Shown in pieces: positions 56,560-64,000 of a stretch of DNA of 64,000 nt. Origin of the DNA: Cycas panzhihuaensis (taxonomy: Eukaryota; Cycadophyta); assembly GCA_023213395.1 (NCBI GenBank), contig CM041465.1, positions 138,081,741 to 138,145,740 of the forward strand. The letters run 5' to 3'. The notes beneath the pieces are model-generated. The model was not told the DNA's origin, made no database searches, and saw only the letters and a list, made by a program, of their open reading frames with translations. Position 1 is the first letter of the stretch, and every line of letters starts with the position of its first letter. A program made the position numbers and the translations under genes.

Positions 56560-58414
56560 TCCTGCTGCATCACGACCTAGGGTCCCATCCCGATGCATGT
56601 GATCCCTCTCCTGGGGACCACATCCCTGCGAGGCTCCTCCTGGGCCTCCACGAGCTACCTGCCTCGCTCTCCTCATCCCGAGGTTGTCTCAAGGTCGTAG
56701 CCGCTGTCTGTGTGTGGGTCTGGCTCCTGCTCGACCTCGAGACCACTTGTGCTACCAGCTGGTCATAGCGGACCTAGATGCGATCCCTCTCACCTCGGAG
56801 TCCCTCCTCTATGGCCCTGAACTTCTCCTCCGACGCCTTAAGGCGCTCCTCTAGGACTGCTAGGCGAGTCTTTGCTCCTGCGTCTCCTCTGGCTCGCTCG
56901 GCTCTCGAGGCTGAACCCGTCAGTGACTGTCCCGCTCACCCCTGGTCATGTCGAGCTCTCGCTGCAGCTGTCCCCGGAATGCCATGTGCTCCTGGGTCTC
57001 TGCATCCCAGATGTCTCTGACCCTCGTCAGTGGGGCGAACTCCTGCATGTAGGCTCCTACCGATCTTGGCGCATCCTCCGCCTGGATGGGTGGTTGCCCC
57101 TCTGCGTAGACCTGAGGGAACAGCTCCCTCACCATGGCCTCGACCAGCCTCTGTACCTCTACTACTCCTATCAAGGCAACATGCCATGTGTCAGTGTACA
57201 TACTCACTGCATATCATAATGGAATGAAATAAAAAATCTATCTAGATGTCAAACGACTAAGGAAACGGTTAGGTCTCACATCGTGGGTGCGGATCCTGCT
57301 ACTCGGGCGACATCCTCATCTCTTGGCCCTCCGCCAAGCTGCAGGGGCCTCATCCTCTAGCATGTCCTCTTCCTCTGCCTCGTCTCTGGCAGGGACTAAC
57401 TCGACCCTCACCTCTCCGGATCTCCTCATGATCCATAGCCTGCGCCCCCTGGTCTCGGTCGTCCTGCTTGTCTCGGTAGCTCCTGATGGGCCTGCTCCTC
57501 CTATGGCAGTCTCGGATGGTCCTGTTGCGCCCTCTGATGACTGCGATGGGCCTGCCTCTCCTACAAGTCATGATGGACCAGCCCCATCTCCCCCGTCATC
57601 GCTGTCATCATCCCCATCATCGTCGTCGTCATCACTGTCATCATTGATGGGTGCTCCTACTCCTCCTGCTCCGTCATCACTCTCCCACCTCACTGCTCTG
57701 TAAGGCTCTGCTATGAAGTTAGTCAGAGTGAGGAGGTCGAGTGATGTCGCATCAACTGACCGACGGACATGGGCCTGGTCCTCTGTCCCTCGGAGCCTCA
57801 TCTGCCACCTATGGACCATCGGGGCCCACCTCGCTATAGGGAATGGCCCCCCTGCCGGTGCCACTGCCGCAAAGTGATCAAAAAACCAGCACTGTAGCAG
57901 CGTGCTGTAGGAAAAGCCTCCTCTGCCTGATCTCCTGATGGTGTCTAATTGGGCGACAAGGTTCACTTAGCCCAGGTGGCCCGATCCATCCTCTCACCGG
58001 CCTCACCTGCCGTAGCTGCGTCCACCCATCCTCGAGGATCTCCACAGTTCTATTCCGGGAGATCCAGAACAGAATGCATAGTAGAATGAGCTTCCTCGCG
58101 GGAATCCACGACATAATCTTGTTTGGAGGGGCTCCCCTCGCTCCCACTGTCATCCCGTGAGGCTGAACGCCTCCCATGTCTTGCCTCGGTCTTGGCGGCG
58201 CCCTCGGCATCCACGGGTCTCCCTGCGGTACCCCTAGGATCACTTTGATATCTCCTAGGGTGATGGTAATGTCGCCTATCTGAGGCAAGTGGAATACATG
58301 CCTCCTCCTATCCTAGTATGACACTATGTCAACGAGGCCGTGATCGATCTGTTGGGGTCTTGAGGGGCCTTGTATGGTGCATCTCTTTAGTCGCCTTGTC
58401 CTCTGAGTCGCCAT
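56560..58414 (-). pseudogene. Antisense gene with plant mobile domain, acidic tract and coiled coil
   Basis: Minus strand, between integrase and 3' LTR. From ATG 58414 it reads MATQRTRRLKRCTIQGPSRP, meets a TAG (58315-58313), then FHLPQIGDITITLGDIKVIL and GVPQGDPW. This is the start of the plant mobile domain (FHLP.GE.TITL.D...LLG.PV.G). Next are KLILLCILFWISRNRTVEIL and, after a frame change near 57960, STLLQCWFFDHFAAVAP and FPIARWAPMVHRW, the typical mobile-domain core. An Asp run (INDDSDDDDDDGDDDSDD), GPS repeats and, at 57207-56920, VEVQRLVEAMVRELFPQVYA lead to a coiled-coil end (LAVLEERLKASEEKF). Known: mobile domains occur in MAIN/MAIL-type plant proteins and in MULE and Ty3/gypsy elements. 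The role is unknown. A short intron between 57350 and 57210 is possible. Confidence 0.82.
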
Positions 58415-59141
58415 CTCCGGGTAACTTTCGAGAATGGGCATCGACATTTCGCGATTATCCGTGATAACTACTTGTAGTCAGTTGAAGCCAGTCAAAGTCA
58501 GTCTCCTAGCAGTCATCTAGGCCCCTAGCTATCTGTCTAGATGTCTTTTCTGGTTTCAAATTTGTTTGGCCCTTTTTCTATTTTCTAATTTTACGCTGCG
58601 TCTGGCTCCAAATTAGTAGTACCGCTAAGTTTGGAGCGGGTCCCGCAGCGATCCTGGCTTCCAGCGATCCTGCGGCCAAGATCGCGGATCTTGCGATCTT
58701 GGCCGTGACTCTGCATGGCAACCCCTCTAAAAAGGGGGGTTTTAGCCCTGAAAATCAAAAATTTTTGTGGTGGACCCCACGTGGAGCCCACCGGGACCAG
58801 GGCTGCCTAATGCCCAGGTCCTCGCCTCTTACCGGGTCCAATTCGGACTCCGAGAGGCCTCCAATTGCCCATAAGGGGCATAAAAAGCATTAAAAATCAA
58901 TTTAATAAGCAATGAATTTTAAACTTTGAAATGATGAGGGTTGCGTGAGATCCACTCACTGGGTCTGGCCTGACCATCGCCATCTCATCTCTGGGGTTGT
59001 GACGACTGTCTCCTCGCTCGAATCCGACGGTCGGATCGTCTCATGCGTGCCTCCGAAGTCGGGTAGCGCTCCGCGTTGTAAGGAATAGGCTCTGGTTTAG
59101 TACGAGAGCCGGTGAAAATGAATCCAATTTTCATTAGTTTT
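58415..59141 (-). other. Leader of the antisense gene
   Basis: About 730 bp between the TATA box and the ATG at 58414, with no domain on either strand. It contains a perfect 12-bp inverted repeat at 58674-58704. The plus-strand frame 58699-58893 and minus-strand frame 58591-58791 look like chance. Confidence 0.5.
58674..58704. repeat. Perfect 12-bp inverted repeat
   Basis: ggccaagatcgc, loop ggatctt, gcgatcttggcc. Further 'gatcctg' and 'gatc' units surround it (58649-58670). It would fold into a stable hairpin in the antisense leader or act as a dyad binding site. Confidence 0.9.
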
Positions 59142-59151
59142 CCTTATATAG
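59142..59151 (-). promoter_or_regulatory. TATA box for the antisense gene
   Basis: The minus strand reads GGCTATATAAGGAAAAC, a textbook TATA box in otherwise GC-richer DNA, upstream of the mobile-domain gene and pointing toward it. Confidence 0.6.
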
Positions 59152-59681
59152 CCGGGGGCTCCGATGAGCACTTCTCCCGTTTCTAGCTCCGTGACAGTCG
59201 TTGGGACCATCTTGTTGCCCTGTTAGCCTTTACCTTCTAGCCCAGTCACCCATTGTGCTCTATGGATGCTCTTTTTGCCCTCTCTCGCAAGGGCATTTAT
59301 GGTGCCTCATTATCGCACTTTTGCTAGGGCCCTTTTTCATTGTTTTACGCGCTACTCCCGTGCATGCCCGAGTTTACACTCGTTTGGCCCGTTTCGCTGC
59401 CCTGGACTCATTTTTGCAGCCCTTTCTCACCCGGGTCCCCGAAATGCTCCCACAGTGCAGGGGCATGTTTTGCTTTCCAAAGTAGCCTTGGGCACCCCAG
59501 GGCATCTTTCCTCCGCCCACGCTCAGCCAATGGACGAATTGCTTGCTCTCACCCTTGGGTAACCTCATTGTTAGGTCCTCCTACCCTTCTTGGCCATACT
59601 TCTCCCTTTTGCACTTACTATTTGAGTCTTTACTTTACTTTCATTTGCCATTTGCTTACTACCAGAGCTTAGTACTCAGTC
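59152..59681. other. Spacer between antisense promoter and second RNase H
   Basis: About 530 bp, pyrimidine-rich on the plus strand. Open frames here (59201-59672) show no domain and look non-coding. It would contain the upstream region of the antisense promoter and any signal that lets the downstream RNase H be expressed. Confidence 0.5.
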
Positions 59682-60079
59682 ATGTCTCTTCTCATTTTTA
59701 CTGATCGTGGAAGTCGCGGCAACCCCGGGCCTTCCGCCGCTGCGTGGATTCTTCGCAGCTCCTCTGGACACGATTTCTTGCGTTCTGGGGTCTTTCTTCC
59801 CGAGGCTACTAATAACGAAGCTGAGTATATGGCCGTTATTGAAGCCCTTACCGATGCTCTCCGTTTCCATTGCAGGTCCATTGTGTTGTTTTGCGATTCT
59901 CAGGTTGTGGTGTCCCATCTCACCCAGGTTTACCAGGTGCGATGCCCCCCTCTGAGCCTGGCGTCTGCCAGTCTCTTACAACTTGTTCTTGTCGGTGGAT
60001 ATTGACATATCCCGGGCACCTCAATGTTGGTGTGACCTCGTCCACCTCATCCTTGGCGCCGCCTCCCTATTCTGAATAG
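59682..60079 (+). pseudogene. Archaeal-type RNase H domain downstream of integrase (element E)
   Basis: The open frame from ATG 59682 reads MSLLIFTDRGSRGNPGPSAA (first catalytic Asp), then TNNEAEYMAVIEALTDALRF (59806 on, catalytic Glu) and IVLFCDSQVVVSHLTQVYQV (59880 on, second Asp). The end needs a frame change near 60000: one frame gives YPGHLNVG, another CDLVHLILGAA, together resembling HIPR..N..AD.LAN. This is the archaeal-type RNase HI pattern known as a second RNase H of Tat-type plant retrotransposons. There it usually sits before integrase; here it is a separate frame about 4.2 kb beyond it. It starts with its own ATG. Confidence 0.82.
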
Positions 60080-60421
60080 CCCCTTAGGCTTTTGCACGGC
60101 CCGTGCCCAAGTCTCTAGTTCTTTGGTTAGATGTGCTTGCTCTATTCTTTGGGTGCCCTCCTGCTTCGTTGCATTTGAGCGGAGGCATCCCCTTTCTTGC
60201 TTATTTCGATTTCGGATCGATGTTAGGCGATGTGTGGCGACCCTCGTTGTCCTCGTCTCATCTCCCTTGTCCACGCATTACGCCATGACACTCGCCTACG
60301 CCACAGGTCCCGTCTTGCTCTTTATTGCTTTTATATATATATGCATGTGCTACTCATATTTTTATTATCGATTCGCCATCACATTACGCTTACGGCGGTG
60401 AGGCTCTCTTTGCCGAGGCGG
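60080..60421 (+). other. Region before the 3' LTR of element E
   Basis: No domain recognised. A long purine tract is not visible; the bases just before the LTR (gccgaggcgg) are a weak candidate. Confidence 0.4.
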
Positions 60422-61528
60422 TGTTTCCAAGCTCTTGGGAATGGACTCGAGGCGCATCGCGGGTTTGTTCAGGTATATTTTCTTACTTTTCTTGCCCATG
60501 CTTGATTGAGGTTATTTAGAGTAGGTTGCTTGACATATGCCTGTCTGCACACATTGCTTTTCTACTTGTTCATTATGCATGTGCCTACGGCATGCCATTA
60601 ACTATGGCGACTCTGGGGGTATTCCTCGATGAATGCTACACCGTGTATACAACCACCCACGGTGTCCCCACGGTCCTCCGGGATGTTTTTGTCAGTTTTA
60701 TTTGTTCTTGTTGCAACATGTTGCTTATGTTGCAGTCCTTCCTAAGTCCAGTTTAACCCTTAGTTAGGACTCTTTGCATTGTTTTGGGTACTTGCCCACT
60801 GCCTGGGCACTCCCTCAGCTGCTCTAATTCATATTTGGCCTTTGTTTTTGCCTCAAAACCTGATTTTCCTATTTGTTTTTCTTTTTTAGTTTCGGTACGT
60901 CTGGCGGTAAACTAAGCGATGACATGAGTTTGCGATCTGTGAGTTTCTGAGATATGTTGTTTGAAATTTAAAAAGAAAACCATGACGATTTCCGTTTTTA
61001 GTGGCTGGTGGTGATGATTGATTGAGTTGCCCTAACATCCCCAACATTCACTGCTTTGTGAGCAGGGGATAAAGGGATTTGCTCCCATTTTTCGGATCTT
61101 TTTGGCCATTTTAAAACTTCGAGGAGAATTCCAAAGATTTTGCAGGAAAAACTCACGAGAAAACAACTTCATGCAAGCGAAGAAGGAAGTGAGTTGCCAT
61201 CATTTGGATTTTGCGGGCCATTCTTGCCCCTGCGCTTTCCTGACCAACTCCATTCTTCTTGCGGTGCTCGAGAGATTCAAGGGTCTTCTTCAACCAAAAA
61301 TGTCCCAAGGTCTACAGCTCCAAGCTTGCGAGGAGCTTCCTTGACCATACCATTGCGGGAATTACTCATAACCTTGACCTCTGTTGTCACCTATTCTTCT
61401 TTGCTCCAAGTGACAAAATACATGTAATCTCCCATACAAGGTACTCTGGTTTTGCTTTGACTTCTTGGTCTTTACTTGCAATTCCTTCATTTTTACTTGC
61501 AACTTTCTTGTTTTTACTAGCAAGTAGT
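60422..61528 (+). repeat. Truncated 3' LTR of element E
   Basis: Matches 46165-47317 of the 5' LTR from tgtttcc to ttactagcaagtagt, with many small deletions. It stops where the next LTR begins. The missing remainder would lie beyond the window if the next element inserted here. Confidence 0.88.
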
Positions 61529-64000
61529 TATTTCCCAGCTACTGGGAATGGACTCGAGACGCATCGGCACAGGTTTGTTAAGGTATATTCTCTTACTTTT
61601 CCGGTTTTGGTATGATTAAAGTTATTCAGAATAGTTTGTTTGACATATGCCTGCCTGCATGCATTTGCTTGTCTGCTTGCTCATAATGCATGTGCCTAAT
61701 GCCGCCTTGACTATGACTCACCGGGGCCATTCCTCGTGAATGTTACACCGTATGGCGTCTGACCACCCATGGTGTCTCCACAGTTTCTCGGGATCGTTTC
61801 TGCCAGTTTACTTATTCTTGCTGTGGCATTTCTTTTGTGTTGCCATCCTTTCTAAGTCAAACTCGATTCTTAGTTAGGACTTTTTGGGTTGTTTTGGGTA
61901 CTTGCCCACTACCTGGGCCTTCCCCCAACTGATTTGCCTCATGATTAGCTTCAGTTTTTGCCTTAAAACCTAATTTTATTGCCTATTTTTCTCTTTTTTT
62001 AGTTTCGGTACGTCTGCGGTAAACTAAGTGAGTCTGCATGAGTTTGCGTGATGCTTGAGATTCTTGGTAATGCAGTTCAAAATTTAAAAAGAGAACCATC
62101 TCGATTTACGCATTTTTCACTGGCTAACTGCGTGGCTCCGTACGATTGGAGGTGCCCCAACGTCCCCAACGTTCACTTGTTGTGAACAAGAGATATAGGG
62201 ATTTTTTTTTCCATTTTGGGGCATCTTTTGGCTCATTTTTTGAAACTTCTAAGAGAAACTTTCAACCATCATACAAGGAAAAGACACAGAAATCAGAGGA
62301 CTTCTGTCGGCGGTTAGGCCGGAGGTGAAGTGGTGCCATCTGGTTGTAGGGTCATTGCTACCGCCTACTGCTCTCCACAACAAGCTCCATTTTTCCCTAC
62401 AAGTGCTCAAGGATCCAAGAGATTTCTTCACTCAAAAGGCTACTCTAAGGATCAACTTTCAGCTCCCAACTTGCATGGAGTTTCTTCCATCTACACTCTT
62501 GCAAGAATCACTCAAAACCAACCCCTAGACATTGTTTGTTGCTGCTGCTCCAAGTGGCAAAGTGCATGCATAACCTTCTCATCCAAGGTACTTCTTGTTT
62601 CTTATTTTTTTCTTGCTTTTTGTTTTCTACTTGCTAACTCATTTCACTCACTTGCATTCACTTTCTTTGCTATTTCCCTTGTTGTTCAATGAAAGTGATC
62701 TTAGCTAGTTATGGCCCTCCCATAGGGTTGCTCTAGATTTAGAAGTATTTTCCTATGTTTCTTTAGGACCGATCCATTTCCCCTAAGCTATCTCTTTCAC
62801 CTTTTCCTGAGTCAGTCGGTGTAAAGAGGTTCATACGAGTGTTTGAGGGAGGTAGGCGGGGTTCCGTCCCCCATTGCTGTCCTTCTCCCCAAGGGTTCTG
62901 TCCCTTGTCCTCTTCTCCTTTACTATCCATGCTTTCTTAGGGAACAGGGCTAGGGAAGTCTAAGGGATTTAGTTTGAGCTTTCCGTTTGGTATAGGTAAC
63001 CCATCACTACCCGTCTCCATCTTGTTACCCGCTAGTTTTCCCTTCCCGAAACTCTGTGGAGACCTCCCGTGGGTGAGTTAGCCATCCCGAGGCTATACTC
63101 AGTTCCATTTAGCATGTTTTATGGTACATGACGGTGTGAATGTTTCTTGTACACTTTTGTTTCATTTTGCTACGTCCTAATGCATAGCTTGAGTTATTTA
63201 GCTTAGTTGATTTCGTTTACATACATATACATATATCTTTGCCATACTCTGTAGCCTCTCTCCTGAAAGGAAGGTGCTCTCTACACTTGTTTGCAGGATC
63301 GCGTTGGAGGAAGTGGTGCGTGAGACAAACCCGCTGCCAGTTAGCTCCCACACAGTATTTCTCTTCTTTAGTTTCGAGTTCCTTTTTTGTCCTTTCATTT
63401 TATCTAGTTCTTGCATGCTCAAGGGGAGATAAGTGAACCCCCTTTACCACTGCCGACTGACATTGCATGCGCAGAGAAAGGAGGGAAGGAGCGCAACCTA
63501 GAGGGAGAAGCTGTACTTCTACTCGAATGCTGGATCTAGGTATTCCTCTCATTTCGTTCGTGTTTTCCTTTTACGCTATTGTTGTCTTTTCTTTCGTTTG
63601 TCGAAATAGATAAGAAAAGATAAAGGAACATAAAGAAAAAGGAAAATAATCTTTTATTTACATTTACTTTCTTGCATTGTTTCCTTGCTTTACATAGCGT
63701 AGGTATAGAAGACCCGTTTATATTGTACCCCTCAACCACACCTTGCTTCACACCCGTTACACGTTAGATTTGTTGCCCCCTCGTTGCCTTCTCATTACCT
63801 TGAGAAGCGCCTTGTGAGTTCCCTTTCCTTCCCGGCCATCCGAAGGGTAGGAAGGTCTCGTTTTTGCACGGCTGCCTGGAAGCAACCAGGCACCTTGCAG
63901 CCCCCGAACCTATGCTCCGGCGCACGGACGTCCTGCGAGGTGAGATCCCCGCTACCTAGCCTAGTTAGTGTAGTTTTTATATTCCTTTGCTAGACGTAGG
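61529..64000 (+). repeat. LTR of a second element of the E family (runs off the right edge)
   Basis: Starts tatttcccagctact (TG decayed to TA) and matches the whole 5' LTR of E up to gctagacgtagg (48657), about 25 bp short of its end. The two differ by many substitutions and some insertions. No internal sequence of this element is inside the window. Open frames inside it are not considered genes. Confidence 0.9.

Larger units (their letters stand above)
46165..61528 (+). mobile_element. Element E: Tat-type Ty3/gypsy retrotransposon with antisense mobile-domain gene
   Basis: A 15.4-kb element inserted into RNase H of element H. Order: 5' LTR (46165-48682), primer site, gag, protease, RT, RNase H, integrase, tandem duplication, minus-strand plant mobile domain gene, plus-strand archaeal-type RNase H, truncated 3' LTR (60422-61528). 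RT and integrase text (FMDDM box, DPLRYLL, LTGRVGRWAILLQEFDL) fits the Tat group of plant Ty3/gypsy. CG dinucleotides are much commoner than in the older elements, so it is younger, yet several stops and frameshifts are present. Confidence 0.9.

Noticed and set aside
56321-56768. Open frames with Tyr-Ile repeats
   Set aside because: The repeats come from the (TA)n microsatellite at 56386-56428; the rest is opposite the coiled-coil end of the antisense gene.
57287-57703. Ser/Pro-rich plus-strand open frame
   Set aside because: It is the complement of the Asp/Gly-rich tract and GPS repeats of the antisense mobile-domain gene.
1-64000. tRNA, rRNA, CRISPR arrays or bacterial operons
   Set aside because: No cloverleaf-like sequence, rRNA segment or regularly spaced repeat array was found; T-loop-like words such as ggttcgag occur singly without a partner.

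Overview
The window looks like nuclear DNA of a large-genome land plant, most likely a seed plant and possibly a gymnosperm; the species cannot be told from the sequence. The reasons are an LRR receptor-type gene start, plant L1-type LINEs (DUF4283-like ORF1, RNase H tail on ORF2), Ty1/copia elements primed by initiator Met tRNA, a chromodomain Ty3/gypsy remnant and a Tat-type Ty3/gypsy element with a plant mobile domain antisense gene. No RNA gene, CRISPR or bacterial feature was seen. Almost everything except the left edge is transposable-element sequence.

Left edge (1-278, minus strand): the intact 5' end of an LRR receptor-like protein gene (signal peptide plus LRR N-terminal cap) that runs off the window, with a TATA box at about 385-394 and an AT-rich, repeat-bearing upstream region to about 2.69 kb.

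2.7-35.2 kb is a deep nest. A minus-strand copia element, D, is the host. Its integrase/RT/RNase H part lies at 2.69-5.71 kb, a 47-bp sliver lies at 17452-17498, and its protease lies at about 35.02-35.18 kb. Two insertions split D. The first is copia element A (5708-17451), which itself carries a 5'-truncated LINE (10248-14745, 17-bp target duplication) and a ~380-bp insert in RNase H. The second is element C (17499-35018), which has LTRs, PBS and PPT but no recognisable genes. C contains copia element B (21150-27418, RT core deleted), and its 3' LTR is split by a full-length LINE (27593-34667). That LINE is in turn split by a 670-bp solo LTR (31826-32495, perfect 5-bp target duplication).

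35.2-46.2 kb holds older wreckage. There is an LTR plus integrase C-terminus and chromodomain of a minus-strand chromovirus (37.9-38.9 kb), a gypsy derivative in which protease is joined directly to the integrase C-terminus (39.3-41.5 kb), an uncharacterised stretch, and a plus-strand gypsy gag-protease-RT remnant (43.8-46.16 kb).

46.2-64 kb is a younger, CG-richer Tat-type Ty3/gypsy element, E. It has a 2.5-kb 5' LTR, gag, protease, RT, RNase H and integrase, a 383-bp tandem duplication of the integrase tail, and then a minus-strand gene with a plant mobile domain, acidic tract, coiled coil and its own TATA box. After that comes a plus-strand archaeal-type RNase H placed downstream of integrase, and a truncated 3' LTR. 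A second LTR of the same family starts at 61529 and continues out of the window. The sense gag-pol, antisense mobile-domain gene and IN-distal second RNase H make E the most interesting object here. It carries a few stops and frameshifts, so this copy is probably not autonomous.
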